From RPQJ01 sp963754125 (GTDB lineage Bacteria; Pseudomonadota; Gammaproteobacteria; Steroidobacterales; Steroidobacteraceae): 64,000 nt of DNA. Shown here piece by piece: positions 52,832-63,460 of the stretch (position 1 is the stretch's first letter; each line of letters opens with the position of its first letter). The notes under the pieces are model-generated. The model was not told the DNA's origin, made no database searches, and was given only the letters and a program-made list of their open reading frames with translations. A program made the translations under genes and the position numbers. The stretch spans positions 558,001 through 622,000 of the forward strand of contig CAVWEX010000002.1 in NCBI GenBank assembly GCA_963754125.1, in the 5' to 3' direction.

Positions 52832-55463
52832 TCAATCCACCGGCACGGCGAAGGGGTCGTTGAAGTATTGCGCCCCGATGTCGAGCCATTCCGAGACGAG
52901 CCGCAACTCTGCAGCGCTCAGCCAGCCTGCGTGCGAGCCGCCAGCCGCGAATTTCGAGAAGAACGTCACAGAAGCGCGTGCACCCGCGGCGCTCATCGAG
53001 GCCCGCACCGGAACGGTCGAGAACACCGGCTGGCCCTGATCGTCGACGCCGGTCTGCACCAGCCGGTCCTGCAGCGCGCCGTCGACGAGTGCCTGCTCGT
53101 CGTCGCCGGCGAGCAGTTCGCGGTAGGACTTGAACTGGCCGTTCACCTCGGACGGCCCGTCGGTCAGGTCGAGCTGGCCGGCGGGCACCCGCGGGGCCGC
53201 CGCGGCATCCACCGTCGTGTGGCAGCTCGTGCACGTGTGGTCCGCGATGAGCAGGCCCATGGCGTCGAAGGTCTGGCGCGGCAGGCTCCACAGCGGGTGC
53301 AGGTGTGCCTCGTAGTGGATCACCACGCGACAGCTGGCACTCCACGCCGCCTGGCAGTCCGCGCCCACGGGCGCGAGCGTGCCGAGGTCCGCGTATCGAT
53401 ACGCGAAGGGACCGTCCGCGGGGCGGCCCGCCTTGACGGGGTCGGTCCACACGTCCTCGAACACCACGTCCACCGTGGGTCGCATCGAGGCGCAGTCGTC
53501 CTGGCAGCTGATGCGGCCACGGGCCTGGGCCATGGTCTCGCCGAAGTCCGCGAAGATCGCATCCACCGTGTTGGGGAACGGCAGGCCCGTGGTGGTCGCG
53601 CCGGCATTCGCCGCGTCGAACAGGTCGCGCCGTCCGTGCGAGCGCTCGTCCGCCGGGTCGTGGCAGCCGTTGCAGCTCACGATCTCGCCGGCCTGCACCT
53701 GCAGCCAGTTCTGGTGGCGTGGCGAGATGCGCCGGCCGTCGGCGTCGAGCACGGTGATCGCGAGCGGCACGCCCGCCGGCACCTGCACGCGGACCGAGCC
53801 GTCGGGCTCGACGGGCGCGTAGCCGATGATCTCGCGCATGCCCTGCGCGGCGCTCACCCCGAACGCGAAGCCCGGCAACTCGAGCACCTCGTCGTCCGGG
53901 AGGCCCACGGCCTTCTCGATGCGCAGGAAGCGGGCCGGGCGCTGCGCCGCCGTGGTGCGCGCCGGATCGGCGAGAACGGCGATCGTGGCGACGGAGGTGT
54001 CCAAGCCCGCGACGTCGTACACGCTGCGGATGTCGAGCAGGCCGGTGTCGGCTTCGGCGAGGCGGGTCTCGAGGCCGGGCGCGGGCGGCCCATCCACCAG
54101 CACCGCGGGCAGCGCGCGCGGCTGCAGCGCCACCACGTCGGTGATCATCGTGCCCTCGGTCGGCGGCACGACCGGCAACTGCGTGCCTTCGCGCGGGTCG
54201 TACATCCACACGCCGTACAGCGGCGGCGCCGGCTGCGGCGCGGCGGCCGCAAGACGCTCGGCGGTGCAGGGGACGATCCGCCCACCCTCGAGCAGCCGGC
54301 ATTGCGTCCAGCTCACAACGATCCGGCCCGTGCCGTCGTCGAGGGGGTAGCCGGCACTGAAGCGACCGCCCGGCGAGGGCCCGGGAATGGTCGTGACGAC
54401 GTTCGCCGTGACGGGTGCCTGCGCGGGTCCAGCGAGCACGCCGACGTTGGGACGCGTGGGCTGCGTGTCGTTCACGTAGTTCGCGACGTCGATCGCGAGC
54501 AGGTCGCCGCCGAGCTCGGTGCCCGCGTAGGGGCGCACCAGTGCGAGCACGCGGCCGTCCGCCATCGGACGCGGGTCGAGGAACTGCACCGTCGCGCCGT
54601 CGGTGCCGGTTGCGTGGCTGTCGGCGCCGTAGAGGAGCTCCAGCCCTGAGCCGTCGGGATTCACGGTGTACAGGTGCATGGCGCTGGCGCCGCCGGCGTT
54701 GTCCCAGCGAGCTGAAGACGATGCGTCCATCGGCCAGGACCGCGGGATCGAGGTCGTGGCTCTGGTTGTAGGAGAGCTGCCGGATGTCGCTGCCGTCGCC
54801 GTTCATCACGTGCAGCACGAACGCATGCTCGGTGCGGCTCGCCTCGAGTGCCGCGAACTGGGGCTTGCCCTCGTCGAGCAGCACGGCGCGGGACTGGCGC
54901 TGGCGCGTCGAGGCAAAGACGATCCGTCCGTCGGGCAGGTAGTGCGGCGCGAAGTCGTGACCGTCCTCGGCGATGGTGTCGGAGACGATCACGCGCGCGA
55001 GCGTGCGGGAGACGACGTCGTACTCCCACAGGTTCCAGGTCGGCTGGTCCTCGGGCGGCGCGCCCTCGATCTGCGGCGCGCGCATCGCGAACACCAGCTT
55101 GCGGCCGTCCCACGACGGCTCCACGTCGCGCACGTCGCCGAGTCCCTGCGTGAACTCGAAGGTGACGTTGCGCTCGGGCGCGCTCGGCGAGGCGCGGTCG
55201 CGCACGTAGAGGTCGCCGCCCTCGAGGAACGGCAGCATCCGCCGCGCATCCGGCGGAATCTCGGGCACGGGCCGCTTCACGTAGGCGATCGGGAAATCCA
55301 CGGTCGCCGCATCGGGCGCCTGGCCGTTGCCGAGATCGACGTCGCCGCTGCCGTCGTCGCTGCTGGTGCAACCGGCGAGCAACGCGCCGAGCGTGGCGAT
55401 CCACACGAGCCGGCGCAGTGGGCTCGCAGCGACGGGACTCTTGCGCGAATGGATGTGCTGCAT
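52832..55463 (-). CDS. HzsA-related di-heme lipoprotein, one frameshift
   Basis: About 876 residues; lipobox LLAGC, then a beta-propeller-like N-terminal half with PD40-type repeats (PSWDGRKLVFAMR; HYLPDGRIVFASTRQ; AVLADGRIVFSS). The C-terminal half has two CxxCH heme-binding motifs (SCNGCHDP and TCTSCHTT). This domain order resembles the alpha subunit of hydrazine synthase and the wider HzsA-related protein group. It is not evidence for anammox, because no HzsB/C is present. One extra base near 54709 joins two frames. ATG 55463 lacks a ribosome site; an ATG at 55496 is possible. It heads the leftward operon of the redox locus and is divergent from a mono-heme protein. An extracytoplasmic heme-based oxidoreductase or electron carrier is inferred. 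Confidence 0.78.
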
Positions 55464-55622
55464 GGCGCGGAATGTGGCCCAGTCACCCACGTACATGCAC
55501 GGATTGCTGCCCGAAGCGTGAAGCCAATCGCAGAAGTGCGCAGAGCGCTTGGCGAAGGCGGGTTCGCGGGAGACAGTCCCGCCGCCTGGATCGCCGGCGA
55601 AGGCGGACAGGGGGAGGTGCAG

Positions 55623-56771
55623 ATGAAGATCCGTGGACTGATCGCCGTGATCGCCGTCGCCAGCCTGCTCGGTGCGGCGGCGCATGCCGGACCGCGCGAA
55701 CAGGCGCGTCGCATGCACGACCGCATCGCCGGCGTACCGCCGAGCGCGGCCGTGCTCGACTCGATGGCCGCAGACATTGCCGGCGGGCGCGAACTCGACG
55801 CGGCCTACAAGGCGATGGAGCACCACGCGTTCTACGACGTGACGCTGAAGAATTTCGCGACGCCCTGGACCAACCGCGACCAGACCGTGTTCGCGCCGCT
55901 CAACGACTACACGGCGACCGTGATCGGCATGGTGCGCGACGACGTGCCTTTCAACCTCCTGCTGTCCGACGACATCCTCTACACCGGCAGTGGCCCGGGC
56001 GTGCCGGCCTACTCGCCGTCGAGCAACGCCCACTACGAGGCGCTCGAGACCTCCGGCGCCAATCTCAAGGCCGTGCTCACCCGCAGCACGCAGTCGGCGC
56101 TCACCGGGTTGCCGCCCGACGCCACCGCGGGCGTGATCACCACGCGCGCCGCGGCGCAGTCCTTCTTCGTCGCCGGTACCAATCGCGCGATGCTGCGCTT
56201 CACGCTGCTCAACCACCTGTGCGTGGACCTCGAGCAGGTGCAGGACCCGACGCGGTCGCCCGACCGCGTCCGCCAGGACGTGAGCCGCAGCCCGGGCGGC
56301 GACGCACGGCTCTACCTCAACAACTGCGTCGCCTGCCACGCGGGCATGGACCCGCTCGTGCAGGCCTATGCCTACTACGACTACGACGAGACGGGTGGCC
56401 GCCTCCTGTACACGCCGGGGCAGGTGCGCCCGAAGTACTTCAACAACGCCGACACGTTCCGCCCGGGCTTCGCCACGCCGGACGACCGCTGGGACAACTA
56501 CTGGCGCGCGGGTCGCAATGCGCTGCTCGGCTGGGATGCGGCCCAGCCGGGCTCCGGGCAGGGTGCCAAGTCCATGGGGCGCGAGCTCGCCGGTTCCGAG
56601 CGCTTCGCGCGCTGCCAGGTCGAGAAGGTGTTCCGCAACGTGTGCTTCCGACCGCCGAGCGACGCCGCGGACCGCGCGCGTATCGAGGCGATGACGAGCT
56701 CGTTCCGCGGCAACGGCTACCGCCTCAAGCGCGTGTTCGCCGAAGCCGCCACGTACTGCAAGGGCGAGTAG
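55623..56771 (+). CDS. Mono-heme c-type cytochrome-like protein
   Basis: A 382-residue exported protein (signal: GLIAVIAVASLLGAAAHA). It has one CxxCH (NNCVACHAGMDPL, near residue 225) and conserved GGDARLYLNN before it. Further on there is QVRPKYFNNADTFRPGF and a Cys pair (RCQVEKVFRNVC). It lacks recognisable enzyme domains; the pattern recalls DUF1588/1592-type single-heme proteins, but only weakly. ATG 55623 has GGGGGAGG upstream. It opens the rightward operon and its stop is 8 bases from the next gene, so co-expression with the LamG cytochrome is likely. The 159-base region between it and the HzsA-related gene holds the divergent promoters. Confidence 0.72.
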   Translation: MKIRGLIAVIAVASLLGAAAHAGPREQARRMHDRIAGVPPSAAVLDSMAADIAGGRELDAAYKAMEHHAFYDVTLKNFATPWTNRDQTVFAPLNDYTATVIGMVRDDVPFNLLLSDDILYTGSGPGVPAYSPSSNAHYEALETSGANLKAVLTRSTQSALTGLPPDATAGVITTRAAAQSFFVAGTNRAMLRFTLLNHLCVDLEQVQDPTRSPDRVRQDVSRSPGGDARLYLNNCVACHAGMDPLVQAYAYYDYDETGGRLLYTPGQVRPKYFNNADTFRPGFATPDDRWDNYWRAGRNALLGWDAAQPGSGQGAKSMGRELAGSERFARCQVEKVFRNVCFRPPSDAADRARIEAMTSSFRGNGYRLKRVFAEAATYCKGE

Positions 56772-56779
56772 GGGGCAAC

Positions 56780-59242
56780 ATGGCCAGCACCACCGTACAC
56801 ACGCTCGCGCCGCGCCTCGTGCGGTTCGCGTCCCTCGTGCTCGCGGCCGCTGCGCTCGCGGGCTGCGGCGGCGGCGCCGAGACCGTCCAGAACCCGATCA
56901 CCACACCCGCGACGCCGGCCGCCTATTCCGGTCCGGCGCCCACGACCGCGGACGTGCAGGCCTTCCGCATCAACGTCTGGGACAACCTCAAGGCGGCGAA
57001 CCGCTGCGGCCAGTGCCACACGCAGGGCGGCCAGGCACCGCCGTTCGTGCGCACCGACGACGTGAATCTCGCCTACGCGGCCGCGAACCCGATCGTGGAC
57101 CTCGCCTCGCCGCGCGACTCGCGGCTCGTGGCCAAGGTGGCCGGCGGCCACAACTGCTGGCTCGCGAGTCCCGCGGCCTGCGGCGACATCCTCACCACCT
57201 GGATCGCGGCCTGGGCCGGCGCCACCGCCGGCGGCAGCGCGGGCGTCGAGCTCAAGGCGCCGCCGATCCGCGACGCGGGCGCCAGCAAGAGCTTCCCGAC
57301 GGCGCCCGACCTGTTCGCGGCGACCGTGCACCCGCTGGTCGAGGAATACTGCGCGCGCTGCCACGCGCCCGCGGCGGCCAATTCGCAGTCGCCGTTCTTC
57401 GCCTCCGGCGACGTGAACGAGGCCTACGCCGCCGCGCGCGTCAAGATCGACCTCGACAGCCCCGAGGCCTCGCGGCTCGTCGTGCGCCTGCGCTCGGAGT
57501 TCCACAACTGCTGGAGCGACTGCACCGCGAACGCCGCCGAGATGGAGGCCGCGATCGCGGCTTTCGCGGGCTCGGTGCCGGTCTCGGAGCCCGATCCGAC
57601 GCTGGTGCTGTCGAAGGCGCTGCGGCTCTACGACGGCACCGTCGCGTCGGGCGGCAGCCGCTACAACGGCGCGCTGATCGGCCTGTGGGAGTTCAAGACC
57701 GGCGGCGGCAACGTCGCCTACGACACGAGCGGCGTCGAGCCGGCGCTCAACCTCAATCTCTCCGGCGACGTGACCTGGGTCGGCGGCTGGGGCATCAACG
57801 TGCGCAGCGGCAAGGCGCAGGGCTCCACCACCGCGAGCCGCAAGCTGCACGACCGCATCAAGGCCACGGGCGAGTACTCGGTCGAGGCCTGGGTGGCGCC
57901 CGGCAACGTGGCGCAGGAGGACGCGCGCATCGTCACCTATTCCGGTGGCACCTCGACGCTCAACTTCATGCTCGGACAGACGCTCTACAGCTACGACTTC
58001 TACAACCGCTCGAGCGCCACCGGCGCCGCGGGCCAGCCGGTGCTGACCACGGCCGCGGCCGACGAGGACCTGCAGGCCACGCTGCAGCACGTCGTGGCGA
58101 CCTACGACCCGGTCAACGGCCGGCGCCTGTACGTGAACGGCGAGCCCACGGGCGACATCGACCCGGCGGCCGGCGGCACGCTCGCCGACTGGGATGACAC
58201 CTTCGCCTTCGTGCTCGGCAACGAGGTGTCGGGCGACCGGCAGTTCCAGGGCATCTTCCGCCTCGTCGCCGTGCACGGCCGCGCGCTCACGCCGGACCAG
58301 ATCCGGCAGAACTTCGACGCCGGCGTCGGCGAACGCTTCTACCTGCTGTTCTCGGTGAGCCACCTCGTCGACATGCCGCAGGCCTACGTGATGTTCGAGG
58401 TGAGCCAGTTCGACAGCTGGTCGTACCTGTTCGACAAGCCGGTGTTCCTGAGCCTCGACCCGGCGGCCCGGCCCGGCAACATCCCGGTCGCTGGCATCCG
58501 CATCGGCGTGAACGGCGCCGAGCCCGAGGTCGGGCAGGCCTACCGCACGCTCGACACCGCCGTCACCGACTCGCTGTACGGCCCGCAGGGCCAGCCGCTG
58601 TCCAGCATCGGCACCGTGATCGGGCTGCAGAAGGGCCCCGAGTCGGACGAGTTCTTCCTCACCTTCGACGTGCTCGGCTCACGTACCAACGTGCGCACCG
58701 AGCCCGTGCCGCTCGCGCCGGCACCGCCGCCGGACGTGCAGCGCGCCGCTGACGTGGGCCTGCGGGTGTTCGACGAGATCAACGCGACGATGTCGGAGCT
58801 GACCGGCGTCGCCCCGACCTCACCCGAGGTCAAGGTCACCTACGACCAGGTGCGCCAGGCGCTGCCGACCATCGAGAGCATCGACGCCTTCGTGTCGGCG
58901 CACCCGGTGGCCATCGCGCAGCTCGCGATCCAGTACTGCGACGCGCTGGTGGACGACCCCGCGGCGCGCGGCGCGTACTTCCCCGGATTCGACTTCGGCG
59001 CAACTCCCGCGACAGCCTTCGCACCGGCCGGTCGCGGCATCGTGCTCGACGCGCTGGTGGGCCGCATGCTCGCCGGCGAGGTCGCGACCGAACCCGAGGC
59101 CGCGGGCGTTCGCTCCGACCTCGACGCGCTGATCACCCGTCTGTCGGCCTGCGGCGGAAGCTGTGCCGCCGGACGCACCGAGACCGTGGTGAAGGCAAGC
59201 TGCGCCGCGCTGCTCGGCAGCGCCGTCACCCTGGTGCACTGA
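56780..59242 (+). CDS. LamG-domain lipoprotein with two cytochrome modules
   Basis: An 820-residue lipoprotein (lipobox ALAGC at about 25-29), intact. Two tandem modules of about 75 residues, each CxxCH plus a DL-SP-x-x-SRLV pair and an HNCW segment, cover residues 76-146 (C76-H80, CGQCH) and 191-264 (CARCH). A LamG/concanavalin-like beta-sandwich follows (about 290-460: GLWEFKTGGGNVAYDTSG; YSVEAWVAPGNV; ARIVTYSGG; VATYDPVNGRRLYVNGEP), which in other proteins binds carbohydrate or protein. The C-terminal half is a helical region with no recognised domain. It belongs to the redox locus and is a candidate surface cytochrome. The start follows a GGGGG run. Confidence 0.78.
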   Translation: MASTTVHTLAPRLVRFASLVLAAAALAGCGGGAETVQNPITTPATPAAYSGPAPTTADVQAFRINVWDNLKAANRCGQCHTQGGQAPPFVRTDDVNLAYAAANPIVDLASPRDSRLVAKVAGGHNCWLASPAACGDILTTWIAAWAGATAGGSAGVELKAPPIRDAGASKSFPTAPDLFAATVHPLVEEYCARCHAPAAANSQSPFFASGDVNEAYAAARVKIDLDSPEASRLVVRLRSEFHNCWSDCTANAAEMEAAIAAFAGSVPVSEPDPTLVLSKALRLYDGTVASGGSRYNGALIGLWEFKTGGGNVAYDTSGVEPALNLNLSGDVTWVGGWGINVRSGKAQGSTTASRKLHDRIKATGEYSVEAWVAPGNVAQEDARIVTYSGGTSTLNFMLGQTLYSYDFYNRSSATGAAGQPVLTTAAADEDLQATLQHVVATYDPVNGRRLYVNGEPTGDIDPAAGGTLADWDDTFAFVLGNEVSGDRQFQGIFRLVAVHGRALTPDQIRQNFDAGVGERFYLLFSVSHLVDMPQAYVMFEVSQFDSWSYLFDKPVFLSLDPAARPGNIPVAGIRIGVNGAEPEVGQAYRTLDTAVTDSLYGPQGQPLSSIGTVIGLQKGPESDEFFLTFDVLGSRTNVRTEPVPLAPAPPPDVQRAADVGLRVFDEINATMSELTGVAPTSPEVKVTYDQVRQALPTIESIDAFVSAHPVAIAQLAIQYCDALVDDPAARGAYFPGFDFGATPATAFAPAGRGIVLDALVGRMLAGEVATEPEAAGVRSDLDALITRLSACGGSCAAGRTETVVKASCAALLGSAVTLVH

Positions 59243-59276
59243 CCGTGGCTGCACGCCACGACCGGAGGCCCTGCCG

Positions 59277-60912
59277 ATGATCATCCGCAAGACACGACCC
59301 CGCACCCTCAGGCCCGATGAGCCGATTCGCCACGAGGGGGCGCACAAGCGACCGGTGACGCGCCGGGACTTCCTCGCCCAGGGCATCGCCGCGGGCATGG
59401 GCACGGTGATCGCGCCCACCGTGTTCGGCCTGTTTGCGAACCCGCGCGAGGCCGCCGCTGCGCTGTCGCCCGATCTGCAGGCGCTGCGCACGAGCTGCGG
59501 CATCGAGGTGATGGGCGCCGGCAAGATTCCGTTCATCTGCATCGACCTCGCCGGCGGCGCGAACATGGTCGGCTCCAACGTGCTGATGGGCGGTGCGGGC
59601 GGGCAGCTCGACTTCCTCACCACGCCCGGCTACGCCAAGCTCGGCCTGCCGGGCGACATGGTCCCCGGGCTCATCGACCCTGCGACCGGAACGAGCTTCA
59701 CCGACACCCGCCTCGGACTCGCCTTCCACTCCGACAGCGCCTTCCTGCGCGGCATCGTGGAGAAGGTGTCGCCTGCGACGGCCGCGAGCCACGAATGGTG
59801 CGGTGGTTGCCGCACGCTCCGAGAACGACACCGGCAACAACCCGCACAACCCGATGTACGGCATCTACAAGGCCGGGGCGGACGGCTCGCTCGCAACGCT
59901 GATCGGCTCGCGGGCCTCGGACTCCGGCGGCAACTCGATGGCGCCCGCGGGCCTCATCGACCTGTCGGTGCGCCCGACCAAGGTGGACCGCGCGAGCGAC
60001 GTCACCGGCCTCGTGGACACCGGCCAGCTCGCGAACCTGCTGAACGTGGACGACACCGTGGCCGTGATGGAGGCCATCCAGCGCATCAGCCATCGCAAGC
60101 TGCAGGCCGTGGATCCCGGCCAGCCCTGGCCCGATGCCAAGAAGTCCCCCGTCTCCCGCAACGAGGTGGTGCGCGAGCTCGTCAGCTGCGGCTACGTGAA
60201 GGCCGCCGACGTGGTGGACCGCTTCGGCGACCCCACCAGCCTCAACCCGGAGCTCGATCCCGACATCGTCGGCGCCTCGGGCGTGTTCAGCCGCGCCGAG
60301 TACGACGCCGACGGCGAGTTCCGCAAGACCGCCGCGGTGATGAAGATGGTGCTGTCGGGCTACGCCGGCGCCGGCACGATCACGATGGGTGGCTACGACT
60401 ACCACGGCCAGGGTCGCGCGACCGGCGAGCTGCGCGACCTGCGCGCCGGGCGCTGCATGGGCGCCTGCCTCGAGTACGCCGCGCGCCGCGGCATGCCGCT
60501 GATGCTCTACGTGTTCTCGGACGGCTCGATCTCCGCAGGCGGACAGGTGGACAACACGCCCGACGGGCGCGGCAAGTTCATGTGGACCAGCGACAACCAG
60601 TCGACCGCGGCCTCGTTCTTCCTCGTGTACAACCCCGGCGGCCGGCCGCAGCTCGTGGACACCGGGCCCGGCGGGGCGGCACGTCACCAGCAGATCGGGT
60701 ACTTCAGGCCGGACGCCTCGGTCGAGACCGCGTCGAGCCCCGCGGCGAACAACGTCAACCTGCTCGTGGAAACCGTCGTGCTCAACTACATGGCGCTGCA
60801 CGGCGAGCAGGGGCAGTTCGCCTCGAAGTTCCCGCGGCACGGGCTCGGCTCGGCGGGCATGCAGGACAGCCTGATTGCGTTCAACCCGATCGTGAGCGGG
60901 AAGATCGGCTAG
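59277..60912 (+). CDS. Tat-exported DUF1501-like protein, one frameshift
   Basis: About 545 residues with a Tat signal (TRRDFLAQG followed by a hydrophobic stretch). The mature part has FICIDLAGGANMVGSN and GAGTITMGGYDYHGQGRATGELRDL, resembling the DUF1501/DUF1552 group, whose genes often accompany cytochrome-c-type proteins in other bacteria. An extra base near 59790 separates the first 170 residues from the rest (resuming at NGAVVAARSENDTGNNPHNP). GGAGG precedes ATG 59277. Tat export implies cofactor or folded export. It is 34 bases after the LamG cytochrome gene. Function unknown; partnership with the upstream cytochromes is inferred from context. Confidence 0.7.
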
Positions 60913-60941
60913 AGGCTGTCTCGCCTGCGGATGAGAACGTG

Positions 60942-60969
60942 AGGCCGTCGTTGAGCCGGCCGACGGCCT
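60942..60969 (+). terminator. Stem-loop after the DUF1501-like gene
   Basis: AGGCCGTCG (60942-60950) pairs with CGACGGCCT (60961-60969) across a 10-base loop, 29 bases after the stop. It could partly separate the cytochrome genes from the methyltransferase/apbE genes. No U-track follows. Confidence 0.45.
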
Positions 60970-60986
60970 GCCCGTATGCTCCACGC

Positions 60987-62356
60987 ATGCCGACTCGCCC
61001 CGCATGGCCGCCGCTCGATCTCCTTTGCTGCCCCAGTTGCCAGGCGCCCCTCGCGGGTCAGGGCCCGGCCAGCTGTTCTTCGTGCAAGAAGTCATTCTCG
61101 AGCCTCGCGGGGCTCCCCTGGCTCTTCGCCGACCCTGAGGCCGCCCTCGGCGAGTGGCGCGCGCGGGTCCACGGCTTCCTCGCCGGCCTCGAGTCGCAGG
61201 CCGCGCGCTATCGCGCCTCACTCACCGACGAGGTCACCCGCGCCTCGACCCGCAGCCGCCTCAAGCTCCTCGCCGCCGCGTGCACCGACCACGCGCGACG
61301 CGTGCGCGCGCTGCTCGCGCCGCTGCTCGACGGCTGCGCCCGCGGCCGCCCCGGAGATCTACTCGGCGCTCGGCACGACGCTGCCGGCGGGACAGGGCCT
61401 CACGGGCTACTACGCCAACCTGCACCGCGACTGGTGCTGGGGCGAGGCGGAGAACGAGGCGACCTACCGGCTCGTCGATGACGCGCTCGGCGCGGCGCCG
61501 CCCGGGCGCACGCTGCTGCTCGGCGTCGGCGCAGGCCGGCTCGCCTACGACCTGCACCGCCGCCGTGGTCCCGAACTGCTCGTCGCGGCCGACCTGAATC
61601 CGCTGTTCCTGCTCGCGGCGAGTCGTCTCTATGCCGGTGAGACGCTCGAGCTCTACGAGTTCCCGCTCGCGCCGCGGGACGTCGCGAGCCAGGCGATCCT
61701 GAGGCGCCTCGCGGCCCCGGCGCCCGCGGGCCCGGGACTGCACCTGGTTTTCGCCGACGTCACCCGCGCTCCGTTCGCGGAAGGCGCCTTCGACACGGTC
61801 ATCACGCCCTGGCTCATCGACGTGCTCGAGGACGACTTCGCCGTGTTCGCACGGCGCGTGAACCGCTGGTTGCGGCCGGGCGGTCGCTGGGTGAACTCGG
61901 GCTCGCTCGCGTTCTCCGCCGATGAGCCGGCGCGTCGCTACGCGCTCGAGGAGCTGTGCGAGATCGTCGCGGGCTCGGGCTTCGCGCCCGTCGAACCGAC
62001 GGAAGCCTCCGTGCCCTACCTGTGCTCGCCCGGCGAGCCGCCACGGCCGCCTCGAGTCGGTCGTGACCTTTTCGACCGAAAAGCGCGCGGAGGCCGAGGC
62101 CCCGGCGCACGCGCAGCACGGCCCAGGCTGGCTCGTCCACACCGACCGGCCGATCCCGCTGCTGCCGGAGATCCAGGGTCGCCAGCTCGAGCTGCGCGTG
62201 CTCGCCTACGTGACCTCGCTCGTGGACGGGCGCCGGTCCGTCGGTGACATCGCGCGCCTGCTCGTCGAACAGCGCCTGATGTCGGAGGCCGAGGCCGAGC
62301 CCACGGTGCGCGCCTTCCTCGCGCGGCTGCACCAGGAGTCGCGGCCGCGCGCCTGA
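60987..62356 (+). CDS. Zinc-ribbon methyltransferase with PqqD-like tail, two frameshifts
   Basis: About 455 residues. N-terminal Trm112-like zinc ribbon (CCPSCQAPLAGQ ... CSSCKKSF); middle SAM-dependent methyltransferase with the GVGAGRLAYDLHR SAM-binding loop, LVAADLNPLFLL and FDTVITPWLIDVLEDDF; and a C-terminal winged-helix-like segment (RVLAYVTSLVDGRRSVGDIARLLVEQ) resembling PqqD-type peptide-binding domains. The methyltransferase part is loosely similar to the N2227/carnosine methyltransferase group. Extra bases near 61340 and 62039 divide it into three frames. The three-domain combination is unusual. It lies 23 bases before apbE on the same strand. Substrate unknown; a small molecule or peptide linked to the redox locus is possible. 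Confidence 0.68.
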
Positions 62357-62379
62357 TCCACCTGTAAACGGGAATCCAC

Positions 62380-63356
62380 GTGAAGCTCTTCCACCGTCTG
62401 CTGCTGCTGCCCCTGCTTGCCGTGCCCGCGCTCGCCCAGGCCGAGTGGCACTCTCGCGAGGAAGCCATCATGGGCACCCGCGTGGCCGTCGAGCTGTGGA
62501 GCGAGGACGCCGCGCTCGCGGACCGCGCCATGGACGCGGTGATCGCCGAGATGCGCCGCACCGACGAGCTCATGAGCACCTACAAGCCGGAGAGCCAGCT
62601 CTCGCAGGTGAACGCCCACGCGCACGAGCGACCGGTCGAGGTGGACGCCGACATCATCACGGTGGTCGAGCGCGGCCTCGAGATGTCGCGCCTGAGCGGC
62701 GGCGCCTTCGACATCACCTACGCGAGCGTGGGCTACCTCTACGACTACCGCGCCCACCAGCGCCCGACCGACGTCGAGATCGCCGCCGCGCTGCCCGGCG
62801 TCGATTACCGGCAGGTCGTGGTGGACCGCGAGGCCCGCACCATCCGCTTCCTGCAAGCGAGGGCGTGCGCATCGACCTCGGCGGCATCGCCAAGGGCTAC
62901 GCCGTGGACCGCTCGATCGAGCAGCTGCGCGAGATGGGCATCCGCCACGCGATGGTCAATGCCGGCGGCGACACGCGGCTGCTCGGCGACCGGCGCGGCA
63001 AGCCCTGGATCGTCGGCATCCGCGATCCGCGCGCCGAGGGCCGCATGGTCACGCGCCTGCCGCTCGCCGACGAGGCGATCTCCACCTCCGGCGACTACGA
63101 GCGCTATTTCGAGGAAGACGGAGTGCGCTACCACCACATACTGGTGCCCGGCACCGGGCGCTCGGCCCGCGCGGTGCGCAGCGCCACCGTGCTCGGTCCC
63201 GACGCGACGCTCACCGATGCGCTCTCGACCACGGTGTTCGTGCTCGGCGTGGAGCGCGGCATGGAGATCGTGAGCCGCCTGCCGGGTGTCGAGGCGGTCA
63301 TCGTGGATGCCGAGGGGCGCATCTTCTACTCGGACGGGCTCGCCCTTCCGCAATAG
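62380..63356 (+). CDS. apbE: FAD:protein FMN transferase, one frameshift
   Basis: ApbE attaches FMN to Ser/Thr of exported proteins using FAD, in the periplasm. A signal peptide (LLLLPLLAVPALAQA) leads to REEAIMGTRVAVELW, RTDELMSTYKPESQLSQVN, LEMSRLSGGAFDITY, then DLGGIAKGYAVDR, NAGGDTRLLG and ISTSGDYERYF, the family's FAD/Mg-binding signatures. A shift near 62857 (net -1 or +2) divides it; the C-terminal domain is otherwise complete. The GTG at 62380 is the start. Likely targets in this window are the DDxxSxAS-type motifs of the DUF3570 protein. It precedes a c-di-GMP riboswitch and a TlpA gene on the same strand. Confidence 0.93.
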
Positions 63357-63426
63357 GGAATTCTCGCCGCGCGCCGGGACGATCTGTGACGCAGTTAAAG
63401 CTCCACGATTCCGGCGCCCTCATTCG

Positions 63427-63456
63427 TTGACACTGCCGGCGCCGTCCGCCGAGGAT
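63427..63456 (+). promoter_or_regulatory. Candidate sigma-70 promoter for the riboswitch transcript
   Basis: TTGACA (63427-63432) is a perfect -35 box. GAGGAT (63451-63456), 18 bases later, agrees with the -10 consensus at three of six positions, including the last A and T. Transcription would start at about 63462, right at the 5' end of the aptamer. The -10 is weak, so this is tentative. Confidence 0.45.
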
Positions 63457-63460
63457 TCAC

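Noticed and set aside
52832..55463. Anammox or hydrazine metabolism
   Set aside because: HzsA similarity alone is not enough. HzsB/C, hydrazine dehydrogenase and nitrite reductase genes are not in the window.
55464..55622. Possible glycine-type or other riboswitch in the divergent gap (GGGAGA, repeated GGCGAAGGCGG)
   Set aside because: The conserved cores of known classes are missing; the repeats fit simple hairpins, so I treat it as a promoter region.
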